A stretch of 64,000 nt of DNA from Flavobacterium aestivum (GTDB taxonomy: Bacteria; Bacteroidota; Bacteroidia; Flavobacteriales; Flavobacteriaceae), in the NCBI RefSeq assembly GCF_026870175.2, contig NZ_CP113977.2, positions 3,658,001 through 3,722,000 of the forward strand, written 5' to 3'. Under the pieces are notes generated by a model. The model saw only the letters and a list, made by a program, of their open reading frames with translations, ran no database searches and was not told the origin of the DNA. Below, piece after piece: positions 28,567 to 38,100 of the stretch (within the stretch, counting starts at the first letter, position 1; each line of letters starts with the position of its first letter). Both the position numbers and the translations under genes were made by a program.

Positions 28567-28750
28567 GGTTCAGAGGAACTAAGAAACTAAGGTCCTGAGA
28601 CTCTAAGTATCTTAGCCGCTTAGAATCTTAACAATTTTTATTTATTTTTTTGGCAAAGTTCTGAGGTTCTGAGACTCTAAGTATCTTAGCATCTTAGCCG
28701 CTTAGAATCTTAGTAACTTAGAACCTTTGTATCTTTGTATCTTAGCAACT
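28567..28750. repeat. Phased octamer repeat array between pta and ackA
   Basis: From 28655 to 28750 twelve consecutive 8-base units fit the pattern NNGNNNCT (for example gagactct, aagtatct, tagccgct, tagaatct, ttgtatct). A similar, shorter series covers about 28579-28634. The segments 28595-28630 (36 bases) and 28669-28712 (44 bases) are the same except that the second has exactly one extra octamer (tagcatct), showing gain or loss by whole units. It is not a CRISPR array: the units are contiguous with no spacers. Confidence 0.9.
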
Positions 28751-28755
28751 TTTTT

Positions 28756-30849
28756 TTACAATCCCTGTGCTTGAATTGCCGTAATCACGACTGTGTTAAT
28801 TATATCATCTATAGTACAGCCGCGGCTTAAGTCATTTACCGGTTTGTTTAAACCTTGCAACATTGGTCCAATAGCCAATGCTCCTGTTTCTCTTTGAACT
28901 GCCTTATAGGTGTTATTTCCAGTATTTAAATCAGGGAAAATCAATACACTGGCGTGACCTGCCACCTCAGAATTTGGCATTTTACTTTGTCCTACTTCTA
29001 AATCAACTGCTGCGTCATATTGTATAGGACCTTCAATTTTAAGATTAGGACGTTTTTGCTTTACTATTTCGGTTGCAGCCCTTACTTTATCTACTTCATC
29101 TCCTTTTCCTGATGAACCGGAAGAATAGGAAAGCATGGCTACTTTTGGTTCTATTCCAAAAGCCAAACTTGAATCTGCTGATGATATCGCAATTTCCGCT
29201 AACTGTTCTGCAGTTGGATTAGGATTAATGGCGCAATCCCCGAAAACAGAAACCCTGTCTTCTAAACACATAAAAAATACTGATGACACAACTGAGCAAT
29301 TAGGTTTGGTTTTAATGAATTGCAATGCAGGCAAAATGGTATGTTGAGTAGTGTGTGCAGCTCCCGAAACCATTCCGTCAGCATGTCCTTTGTATACCAT
29401 CATGGTTCCAAAATATGACACATCTTCCATTAGGTCTTTGGCCATACCCAGAGTTACATTTTTGGCTTTGCGTAATTCATAATAAGTATTCACGTAATCA
29501 GCATAATTCTCTGAATCTATTGGGTTTATAATTGGCACTTTAGAAAAATCAAAATCTAAGCCTAATTCGGCTACTTTGCTTTCGATTTGTTTTTTATTTC
29601 CAATAATAGAAATATCAACTACATCCATTGCTTGCAAGCGAGCTGCAGCTATGATAATTCTTTCGTCACTGCCTTCCGGTAAAACAATATGTTTTCGGTG
29701 CTGCTTTGCTCTTTTTACTAAGTTATATTGAAACATTTTAGGAGTCATTCCTTCTGCTTCAAAAGCATTAAATTTATTTGTTAATGCATCTAAATCAACA
29801 TATTTATCGAAAGTATTTATTGATGTCTCTATTTTTTGCAAATTCCCAGCATATATTTTTGACTTTATGCTGCCAATTGTATTTGCAATATGATAGGTTC
29901 CTCCTTCTACAGTAATGATTGGCACTACCGAAGAAAGTCCTTCTATTAATTTTAAGATACTATCTTCTGGGGTTATGTTCCCAGTTAATACAATACCCGA
30001 CACCGAAGGATAATTAGCCGATTCATTAGCTTGCAATGCCCCTAGTATAATATCTGCACGATCTCCCGGAGTGATAATAAGACCATTTTCTTTTAGATGT
30101 AGCAAATAGTTGCATAATTGCATTGCTCCAATGCTATAGCTTCCTATTTGATTGTTTAAATATTCATTCCCAAATAATATTTTAGCATCTAATGCTTCAA
30201 CAATTTCCTGAATTGTTGGATTATTTAAACTACTGATTAAAGGGATGGAATTGATAAGAATTGATTCCGGTAAATTTTTCTTCAATCCATTCGTTACCAA
30301 TTCTAAATTTTCGGGCTGTACTTTATTGGCTATTACTGCCAATACTTCTACCTCTTTTAATTTAAATGAATTATATGCTAAACTTAAACTGTCTATTAAT
30401 TCATCTAAGGTTTTCCCAACTCCTGAACCCAGAATTATGGTAGGTATTCCAAGATTTTTGGCAATAAGCACATTAATATCCAATTCGATAACGGTTCCTT
30501 CTCCTGAAAAACTGGTTCCTTCTACCAAAACAAAATCAAAGCGCTCTTCTAATTTTTTGAATTTTTCAATAATTAGATCGACTACCTCTCCTAGTTTACC
30601 TTTATTTTTTTTCTTGATTAACTTACTTTTTGTAATAGCATAAGCATCTTCATACTGAATATCCAGACCAAAATGTGAAATAACCATATCAATATGGGTA
30701 TCCTTTTTTCCTTCTTCTACATCCTCTATTATTGGTCTAAAATACCCCACTTTGGCAGTTTTCCCCAAAAGTGTTCTCATTAAACCCAGAGTAATTATTG
30801 TTTTACCACAATTTTCATCGATAGTTGCAATATATATAGCTTTATTCAT
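28756..30849 (-). CDS. pta: Phosphate acetyltransferase, long form
   Basis: Interconverts acetyl-CoA and acetyl phosphate. The 697-residue long form has an N-terminal P-loop domain of BioD type (IYIATIDENCGKTIITLGLM near residues 4-23), a central DRTGG domain (about 210-330) and the C-terminal catalytic PTA domain (about 375-690) with IVLPEGSDERI, GMVSGAAHTT and SYSSGSSGKGDEVDKV. It feeds ackA downstream. A possible TAnnTTTG box lies 159 bases upstream (31009-31016). Together the pair forms the acetate overflow route. Confidence 0.97.
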   Translation of the reverse strand: MNKAIYIATIDENCGKTIITLGLMRTLLGKTAKVGYFRPIIEDVEEGKKDTHIDMVISHFGLDIQYEDAYAITKSKLIKKKNKGKLGEVVDLIIEKFKKLEERFDFVLVEGTSFSGEGTVIELDINVLIAKNLGIPTIILGSGVGKTLDELIDSLSLAYNSFKLKEVEVLAVIANKVQPENLELVTNGLKKNLPESILINSIPLISSLNNPTIQEIVEALDAKILFGNEYLNNQIGSYSIGAMQLCNYLLHLKENGLIITPGDRADIILGALQANESANYPSVSGIVLTGNITPEDSILKLIEGLSSVVPIITVEGGTYHIANTIGSIKSKIYAGNLQKIETSINTFDKYVDLDALTNKFNAFEAEGMTPKMFQYNLVKRAKQHRKHIVLPEGSDERIIIAAARLQAMDVVDISIIGNKKQIESKVAELGLDFDFSKVPIINPIDSENYADYVNTYYELRKAKNVTLGMAKDLMEDVSYFGTMMVYKGHADGMVSGAAHTTQHTILPALQFIKTKPNCSVVSSVFFMCLEDRVSVFGDCAINPNPTAEQLAEIAISSADSSLAFGIEPKVAMLSYSSGSSGKGDEVDKVRAATEIVKQKRPNLKIEGPIQYDAAVDLEVGQSKMPNSEVAGHASVLIFPDLNTGNNTYKAVQRETGALAIGPMLQGLNKPVNDLSRGCTIDDIINTVVITAIQAQGL

Positions 30850-31008
30850 ATGTTGGTATTTACTGTTCTTTTATCTGTTATAAGTAATTGCTTTGTCTGT
30901 TCACTATTGCTTGAGACGCATATTATTGTTCGTGCTTATTACCAATTTAGTCTCATGTTCATTTCATGCCTACTATTTTTAATACAATTAGTAATTAATC
31001 ACTCTATA

Positions 31009-31016
31009 CAAAAATA
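31009..31016 (-). promoter_or_regulatory. Possible -7 box upstream of pta
   Basis: Minus strand TATTTTTG in the 241-base corA-pta gap, 159 bases before the pta ATG. In AT-rich DNA this could be chance. Confidence 0.3.
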
Positions 31017-31090
31017 ACCTCTTAATTATTTTTTAAATATGACTTAAATCAGTTTAAAAAACAAACTTCCTCTTTTATGTTTCCATTAAA

Positions 31091-32161
31091 TTAAAACCAT
31101 CTTCTTCTTTTAAAATAAAAGACCATTGCAATTACTACAAAAAACATAAAAACCATCACTGTAAAATATCCATTAGTATATCTTAATTCAGGCATATTAT
31201 CAAAATTCATCCCATACACGCCCACGATAAAAGTAAGCGGAATAAATATAACCGAGATAATAGTCAGCGTTTTCATAATTTCATTCATCTTATGCGTTTG
31301 CGCTGCAAAAAAGAAATTAGACGCACTCTCCAAAGACCCCATATCTGATTCTATTTGTTCTAAAAGCTCTAAACATTTTTGATGCAAACGGCTAAAAAAA
31401 CTAAAATTTTCAGATTCGATTTCATTAAACACATCATCCTCTTTTATACTTTTTATATCGTATAAAGAATCCCGAAGCGGAATTATAGAACGCTTCAAGA
31501 AATTAAAATTATCCCTATGCTTCTCAATTTTTTCTAATATGATAGGATCTGCGCTATTCTTGGTAAGGTCTATCAAATCCTCAATTCTATCTTCTTCACT
31601 TGCCAGAGTTATGTAAAAATTACCAATAATGGCATCTAGTAAAATATACAATAAATAATCTGCTTTCTTGTTTCGTACGATACCAGAATTGGTTCGAATA
31701 CGTTCGCGTATATGAGTAAAGAAATCACTTCTTTTTTCTTGAAATGAAATTAAAATCCCCTTTTTCAACAAGAAACTAATTTGCTCAACCCTTATATCAT
31801 CTGAGTTTTCTGCTGGCAACATCGATTTTATGTTAAAAAACAAAACATCCTTTTCCTCTTCGAGTTTTGTTCTTTTGCTGGTATTTAGAATATCTGCCAA
31901 CATAAAATTATCAATATCAAAATGGCTAGCCACTTCTTTTAGTAAATCTACATCGCTCAATCCATGAATATTTAACCAATTTATTCTGCTTAAGTCAATA
32001 AGCTTTTTCAATTTAACGATTGAAGCACTCTCATATTCATCAACAGTTTTATCATCATAAACAAACAATTGCATTTCAATCTCTTTGTTTCTGTGTAAAC
32101 CAGTATATTCGAGATTATAAGGTTGCAATCGTTTTCCATTCTTGTATTTAATCTTTCTCAT
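31091..32161 (-). CDS. corA: CorA-family magnesium/cobalt transporter
   Basis: A 356-residue inner-membrane divalent cation channel. A large cytoplasmic N-terminal domain (about 1-290) with long charged helices is followed by two C-terminal transmembrane helices. The signature GMN triplet (YGMNFDNMPE) sits in the loop between them, and the C-terminus is basic (KRRRW). The length is normal. It is divergent from the plus-strand transposase gene that begins about 100 bases away. No promoter box of good quality was found. Confidence 0.95.
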   Translation of the reverse strand: MRKIKYKNGKRLQPYNLEYTGLHRNKEIEMQLFVYDDKTVDEYESASIVKLKKLIDLSRINWLNIHGLSDVDLLKEVASHFDIDNFMLADILNTSKRTKLEEEKDVLFFNIKSMLPAENSDDIRVEQISFLLKKGILISFQEKRSDFFTHIRERIRTNSGIVRNKKADYLLYILLDAIIGNFYITLASEEDRIEDLIDLTKNSADPIILEKIEKHRDNFNFLKRSIIPLRDSLYDIKSIKEDDVFNEIESENFSFFSRLHQKCLELLEQIESDMGSLESASNFFFAAQTHKMNEIMKTLTIISVIFIPLTFIVGVYGMNFDNMPELRYTNGYFTVMVFMFFVVIAMVFYFKRRRWF

Positions 32162-32217
32162 AAAATAATTTGTAAAGTAATATTACAAAAAAATTAAATA
32201 TATTTAGTTTCTTTTTT

Positions 32218-32240
32218 GAAACCTGTTGGGTTTTAAAAAA
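32218..32240 (+). repeat. Half-copy of the ACCTGTCGGGTTTT palindrome upstream of the transposase
   Basis: The sequence gaaacctgttgggttttaaa matches one arm of the perfect palindrome at 32883-32921 (tagacctgtcgggttttaaa) apart from a few bases. It lies 21 bases before the ATG of the REP-associated transposase, so the gene is bracketed by related sequences. Confidence 0.6.
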
Positions 32241-32261
32241 GAACTAACTCTGAATAAAAAC

Positions 32262-32873
32262 ATGCAAATAATCGAACCTTTGGAATTTGGAAATTATTAC
32301 CACATCTATAACCGTGGTAACAATAGCGAAACTATTTTCAAAGAAAACCGAAACTATGAGCATTTCCTAAATTTATACAACACTCATATAGAGCCTATTG
32401 CTGACACTTATGCTTGGTGCTTGATGAAAAACCATTTCCATTTATTGGTGCGAATCAAAACTATTGAGGAAATAATCATACTTCAAGAGTCCAAAGACAC
32501 GCTCACGAAAAAGAAAATAATAGCACCACACCAGTCTTTTGGTAATTTATTCAACGCATATTCAAAAGCAATAAATAAAGGATATGACCGACACGGAGCA
32601 CTTTTTGAGAGACCTTTCAAAAGAAAATTGATTGATAATGACACCTATCTACAGAACGTTATAAAATACATTCATTACAACCCTGTAAAACACGGCATCT
32701 GCGATCACCCCATAGAATATCCTTGGAGTTCCTACTTAACATGTGTCTCATCCAAGTCAACCAAATTAAAAAGAAATGAAGTGATTTCTTTTTTTGAAAA
32801 TTTAGAAAACTTCAAACTCACTCACAATCACAATGAGGATTTTTCTGGTTTAGAGAAATCTTTGAATTTATAA
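32262..32873 (+). CDS. REP-associated tyrosine transposase (RAYT, Y1/IS200-like)
   Basis: A single-strand HUH endonuclease of 203 residues. The start is placed at ATG 32262; the frame is open back to a TTG at 32226, but those codons fall in the flanking repeat. The family N-terminus NYYHIYNRGN is clear. The metal-binding His-x-His is H58 and H60 in NHFHLLVRI. The region carrying the catalytic Tyr is YIHYNPVKHG, followed by YPWSSY. It looks intact. Such proteins act on palindromic REP sequences beside them, and a perfect 19-bp palindrome lies 9 bases after the stop. It lacks the usual ends of an autonomous insertion sequence. Confidence 0.92.
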   Translation: MQIIEPLEFGNYYHIYNRGNNSETIFKENRNYEHFLNLYNTHIEPIADTYAWCLMKNHFHLLVRIKTIEEIIILQESKDTLTKKKIIAPHQSFGNLFNAYSKAINKGYDRHGALFERPFKRKLIDNDTYLQNVIKYIHYNPVKHGICDHPIEYPWSSYLTCVSSKSTKLKRNEVISFFENLENFKLTHNHNEDFSGLEKSLNL

Positions 32874-32882
32874 TATGTTTCA

Positions 32883-32921
32883 TTTAGACCTGTCGGGTTT
32901 TAAAAACCCGACAGGTCTAAA
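32883..32921. repeat. Perfect 19-bp-arm palindrome (REP-like) after the transposase
   Basis: Arms 32883-32901 and 32903-32921 are exact reverse complements (outer part TTTAGACCTGTCGGG) around one central base. It begins 9 bases after the transposase stop. A half-copy precedes the gene. It is the likely substrate palindrome of that enzyme, by analogy with REP/RAYT pairs. Confidence 0.85.
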
Positions 32922-32926
32922 AACAA

Positions 32927-32955
32927 AAAAACCGAGCTATTTCTGGCTCGGTTTT
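32927..32955 (-). terminator. Terminator of dnaK (works in both directions)
   Basis: Perfect 9-bp arms AAACCGAGC (32929-32937) and GCTCGGTTT (32946-32954) with an 8-base loop and flanking A/T runs. It lies about 50 bases past the dnaK stop and could also end transcription from the transposase side. Confidence 0.85.
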
Positions 32956-32968
32956 CATTTATTATGTA

Positions 32969-32996
32969 GTAGAGACGCGATAAATCGCGTCTCTAC
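32969..32996. repeat. GTAG-footed palindrome beside dnaK
   Basis: Perfect 13-bp arms GTAGAGACGCGAT and its complement around a 2-base centre. It lies between the dnaK stop and the dnaK terminator. The GTAG foot recalls the tetranucleotide at the base of REP sequences. Similar palindromes are known to me as dispersed repeats in several phyla. Confidence 0.8.
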
Positions 32997-33005
32997 AAGA
33001 AATAA

Positions 33006-34886
33006 TTATTTTACTTCTTCGAATTCAACGTCTTCAACATTGTCACCTGATTGAGCTTGTGGCTCAGCAGCTGGTTGACCTTGTTCTCCTTGAGCGTACA
33101 TTGCTTCAGTAGCTGTTTTCCAAGCTGCATTAATGTTGTCAAGAGCGGTTTGAATTGCAGGAATGTCTTGAGATTGGTGAGCCATTCTCAATTCAGTCAA
33201 TGCATACTCGATAGCAACTTTATTATCATCTGATAATTTAGCTCCAAGTTCTTTCAATTGAGACTCAGTTTGGAAGATCATTCCATCAGCTTCGTTCAAT
33301 TTTTCAGCTCTTTCTTTTGCGATTTTGTCAGCATCGGCATTTGCTTCAGCATCTTTTTTCATTCTTTCGATTTCTTCAGCTGTCAATCCAGAAGAAGCTT
33401 CGATACGAATATCGTGAGATTTACCAGTTCCTTTGTCAGTTGCAGAAACTTTGATGATACCATTAGCATCAATATCAAAAGTTACTTCAATTTGAGGAAC
33501 TCCTCTTGGTGCAGGTGGAATACCATCTAAGTGGAAACGACCGATAGTTTTGTTATCAGCAGCCATTGCTCTAGCTCCTTGTAATACGTGGATTTCAACA
33601 GATGGTTGAGAATCAGCAGCAGTAGAGAAAACTTGAGATTTTTTAGTTGGGATAGTTGTGTTAGCTTCAATAAGAACAGTCATAACACCACCCATAGTTT
33701 CGATACCTAAAGATAAAGGTGTAACGTCAAGTAACAATACATCTTTTACATCTCCAGAAAGAACTCCACCTTGAATAGCTGCTCCAATCGCAACAACTTC
33801 ATCAGGGTTAACTCCTTTAGATGCTTTTTTACCGAAGAATTTTTCAACTTCATCAACAATTTTTGGGATACGAGTAGAACCTCCAACCAAGATAACTTCG
33901 TCAATGTCAGAAACAGATAAACCTGCATTTTTCAACGCTTTAGCAACTGGTGCCATAGAACGTTTTACTAAAGAATCAGTTAATTTTTCGAATTGAGCTC
34001 TAGTTAATTTTTTAACTAAGTGCTTTGGTCCAGAAGCTGTAGCAGTTACGTATGGTAAGTTGATTTCAGTTTCAGCAGAAGAAGACAATTCAATTTTTGC
34101 TTTCTCAGCAGCTTCTTTCAAACGTTGCAATGACATTGGGTCTAAACGTAAGTCAATACCTTCTTCAGATTTAAATTCATCTGCCAACCAGTCAATAATT
34201 TCGTGGTCAAAATCATCACCTCCTAAGTGAGTATCTCCGTCTGTAGATAATACTTCAAATACACCGTCTCCTAATTCAAGTACAGAGATATCAAATGTAC
34301 CTCCTCCTAAATCGTAAACAGCAATTTTTTGGTCAGTTCCTTTTTTATCCAAACCGTAAGCTAAAGCTGCAGCTGTAGGCTCGTTGATGATACGCATAAC
34401 TTTAAGACCTGCAATCTCTCCAGCTTCTTTTGTAGCTTGACGTTGTGCATCATTAAAGTAAGCAGGAACAGTGATAACTGCTTCAGTAACTGTTTGTCCT
34501 AAATAGTCTTCAGCAGTTTTTTTCATTTTTTGAAGTGTCATTGCAGACAATTCTTGAGCAGTGTATAAACGACCGTCAATATCCACACGTGGAGTATTGT
34601 TGTCACCTTTCACTACAGAATAAGGTACTCTTTTTGCTTCTTCAGTAATTTCAGCAAAAGTGTGTCCCATAAAACGTTTAACAGAAGCAATCGTTTTTGT
34701 AGGGTTAGTTACTGCTTGTCTTTTTGCAGGATCTCCCACTTTAATTTCTCCACCTTCAACAAAAGCGATGATAGATGGTGTAGTTCTTTTTCCTTCAGCA
34801 TTAGGGATTACTACTGCTTCATTACCTTCCATTACAGAAACGCAAGAGTTCGTCGTACCTAAATCAATTCCGATTATTTTACCCAT
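33006..34886 (-). CDS. dnaK: Molecular chaperone DnaK (Hsp70)
   Basis: ATP-dependent chaperone of 626 residues. It starts [14 protein letters not shown] with the phosphate-1 motif; further motifs are [24 protein letters not shown] and [11 protein letters not shown]. The substrate-binding half includes [14 protein letters not shown]. The C-terminus ends in the usual acidic DVEFEEVK. It is transcribed alone: dnaJ and grpE are not adjacent in the window. I searched the upstream 300 bases by eye for a CIRCE-type inverted repeat and saw none. Its terminator lies beyond a GTAG-footed palindrome. Confidence 0.98.
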   Translation of the reverse strand: MGKIIGIDLGTTNSCVSVMEGNEAVVIPNAEGKRTTPSIIAFVEGGEIKVGDPAKRQAVTNPTKTIASVKRFMGHTFAEITEEAKRVPYSVVKGDNNTPRVDIDGRLYTAQELSAMTLQKMKKTAEDYLGQTVTEAVITVPAYFNDAQRQATKEAGEIAGLKVMRIINEPTAAALAYGLDKKGTDQKIAVYDLGGGTFDISVLELGDGVFEVLSTDGDTHLGGDDFDHEIIDWLADEFKSEEGIDLRLDPMSLQRLKEAAEKAKIELSSSAETEINLPYVTATASGPKHLVKKLTRAQFEKLTDSLVKRSMAPVAKALKNAGLSVSDIDEVILVGGSTRIPKIVDEVEKFFGKKASKGVNPDEVVAIGAAIQGGVLSGDVKDVLLLDVTPLSLGIETMGGVMTVLIEANTTIPTKKSQVFSTAADSQPSVEIHVLQGARAMAADNKTIGRFHLDGIPPAPRGVPQIEVTFDIDANGIIKVSATDKGTGKSHDIRIEASSGLTAEEIERMKKDAEANADADKIAKERAEKLNEADGMIFQTESQLKELGAKLSDDNKVAIEYALTELRMAHQSQDIPAIQTALDNINAAWKTATEAMYAQGEQGQPAAEPQAQSGDNVEDVEFEEVK

Positions 34887-35192
34887 TTTTAATATATTTA
34901 ATTTTTATTGTATACTTATTTTAACGGCTCGAAGACTCTAAGGCAATCTTTGTGCCAATACAAAAAACCGAGTAAATTGTCAGTTCCCTTTATAATTGGC
35001 GCAAAATAATATGACAAACTGACATTTTGCTACTGCATTGAGTGTGTCATTAACCACTATCAATTATCGATTGCAGCTTTTATACTTCCAGAAATCTTAA
35101 CACTAAAATCCTAACCATTTCCTACTCAGCACAAACATAATCTTGCAATTTTGGTGCAAAATGGCTACTTTTAAGCCTTAAAAAAATCACTT
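34887..35192. other. Divergent intergenic region between dnaK and tamB
   Basis: 306 bases that must carry promoters for both genes. No perfect TAnnTTTG box is seen for either; a near match (taatcttg) lies some 50 bases before tamB. No CIRCE element and no structured RNA was recognised. Confidence 0.5.
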
Positions 35193-38100
35193 TTGAACAA
35201 GAACCTACAAAAAACTATAAGCTTTTTTAGATGGGCAATAGCTACTATAATAGTTTTGTTGTTGCTGTTGCTAATTCTTGTCCATATTCCTAGCGTTCAA
35301 AATTTCACTAAAGAAAAATTGGTCAGCTACTTACAAGATAAAATCAAAACCAAAGTTGCTATTGACTCTCTTTCCTTTGGAATCACAAAAGAAGTAATTC
35401 TCACTGGCGTTTACCTTGAAGACCAAAAAAAAGACACCTTATTATCTGCCAAAAAACTAGTTGCTGACATTAGTTTATTGCCATTATTAAATAACAAAAT
35501 CGAAATTAATTCAGTTAAACTGGAAAAAGCAACTGCAACTATAAAAAAAGATAAAAACTCTGTTTTTAATTTTGATTACATTATCAAAGCATTTGATACG
35601 GGCGAAAAACCAAAAGACGACAGTAAACCGATGGTTTTTTCTATGGAGAATATAGACCTAAATCATATTCGTTTAAAATATTCGGATGCAATTGCCCAAA
35701 ATGACCTATCCATTGGCTTAAAACATTTGGGAACCTATATTACAAGCTTTGATTTGGAACAAATGAACTTTGAAATTCCAAAAATAACAGTAAATGGATT
35801 GCAATTAAAATTCAAACAAGGTATACCCAAAAAAACAATTACCAATAAAGAAACTACACCTACAAAAACAACAACACCTGATTTGAAACTAAAACTGGGT
35901 GAGATTGATCTGTCTAAACTACTTATTGATTATAAGGATGAAAATTCGAAGGTGACTTCTTCCCTTTCGATGAAAAAATTTCTTGTAAAATTCAATGTAA
36001 TTAATCTTAGTAATCAATTCATATCGATAGAAAAAATTGATTTGAGTGACACTAAAGGTTCCTTAGCTTTGGGTAAAATCACAAAAAAAGCAACTCCAAA
36101 AACTACAGTTGCCAATACACCAAATGATTGGGAAGTAAGGATAAACAAAACAGATATAAAAGAAGTTGGTTTTAAGTTTGATAATGACAATGTAGCTTCG
36201 TTACAAAAAGGGATAGATTACAACCATTTGAATATACGACATGTAAACTTAAGTGCTGAAACATTTAATTATACACCGGAATCAACTGCTGTCACTATAC
36301 TTTCATTATCTGCAAAAGAACAAAGCGGTTTGAATATCCAATCTTTTAAAACCGATTTCTTCTATGGGCAGAAAGTTACCTTTCTTAAAAATTTATACTT
36401 TAAAACACCGCATACTTTACTCAAAGACAAACTTATTTTAGAATATCCTTCCATAGCATCGATTAGTGAAAATCCAGGGGAACTGAACATAAAAACATCA
36501 TTAAAACAAAGCCGACTGGGGTTTAAAGACCTATTACTTTTTGCTCCAACTTTAGCCAACAGCAATCCTTTCAAAAGCAACCCCAACTCAATTCTATTGA
36601 TTAACGGGAAAGTTTCGGGTAAATTAAAAAATATTGAAATCCCCAATTTAGAAATCAGCGGATTGGGAAAAACAAAAGTTCATGCAAGTGGAAAAATTGT
36701 CGGTTTGCCTGACATGAAAAAAGCGCATTTTGATATAACATTAAAAGAATTTAAATCGAATTCAAAAGATATCAATTCATTTGTTCCAAAAGGTACAATT
36801 CCAAATTCTATTGTACTCCCTTCTCAATTAAGTGTCAACGGAACTTTCAAAGGAACGCTAACCAATTTCTATACTAATCTTAATTTATTGAGTAGTTTAG
36901 GTAATGCAAAAGTCAAAGCGTCTTTCGATCAAACGAGAAAAAATAAGGAGAAATATGATGCTCAGGCTCAACTTTACAATTTCGATTTAGGGAAGTTAAT
37001 AAAAAATGATTCTATTGGAAAAGTCACTTTAAAGGCAAATATAAAAGGAGTTGGATTGAACACGAAAACTGCCATTTCAAATTTTAATGGATCTGTAGAA
37101 AAAATATATTTCAACAAATACACCTATCAAAATTTAAATTTAAATGGAAAAATAAACAACGGAAAATTTAATTTTATCGCAAATGCAAAAGACCCAAATT
37201 TAACTTTTGACATAGAAGGTAACGGCGCATTGGGCGATAAATACCCAAAAGCGAACATCAAATTAAACATGGATATTGCCGATTTAGAGAAATTAAATCT
37301 CCATGCAGGGCCACTAAAACTAAGAGGTCAAACAGTAGCAGAAATTCAAACTGCCGATATTGATTATCCAAATGGTAAAATCATATTTTCTAACATACAG
37401 ATCGAAAATGAAAAAGAATCCTTTACGATAGATTCAATTCAGGTAACTGCAATAACATCTGCCAAAAAAAATGAAGTAAAACTATATTCACCATTTTTGG
37501 ATGCTGAAATAAACGGTCATTACCAACTCTCAAAATTAGCAGCAGCCTTGTCACATTCTGTTGCAAACTATTACAACACAACTCCATCTATACCGAAAGA
37601 AAGAGTTGCAAATCAGAAATTAAATTTCAAACTTAACGTAAAAAACAGCCTTTTAGTTACCAAATTTATTCCTGATCTCAAGAGTATAGATCCTTTTACC
37701 ATCGTTGGTCTCTATAATTCAGAGAATGATACCATTAATATAAATGGAACGATTCCGAGAATAGTTTATAAGGACAACACAATCAGCAATGTCATTCTAA
37801 AACTGGACACTCAGGATAAGGCTTTGGTTTACAACCTAAATATTGATGACATCGATAGCCCTAACTACAAATTACCATATACATCCTTGACCGGAAAAGT
37901 AAAAGACAATACCGTAGATTATCTTTTTCAATTAAAAGACCTAAACGATAAAGACCGATATACCATTGCAGGAACACTAAAAACAGAAAAAGGCGATTCT
38001 GAAATTAGTTTGAATCCAGAAAACCTACTCCTTAATTATGAGAAGTGGAAAGTAACTACGGACAATCTAATTCGTTTGGACAAAAATGGTCTCTATGCCA

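Noticed and set aside
28567..28750. CRISPR-like look of the pta-ackA gap
   Set aside because: The units are 8 bases, contiguous and variable, with no 20-40-base spacers and no cas genes nearby.
32226..32261. 12-codon N-terminal extension of the transposase from TTG
   Set aside because: These codons lie in the half palindrome; the family N-terminus begins at ATG 32262.
33051..34941. Several plus-strand frames opposite dnaK
   Set aside because: They are antisense shadows of the strongly codon-biased dnaK gene, Ser/Phe/Cys-rich, with no family features.
34887..35192. CIRCE-type heat-shock operator before dnaK
   Set aside because: No TTAGCACTC-N9-GAGTGCTAA type inverted repeat is present.
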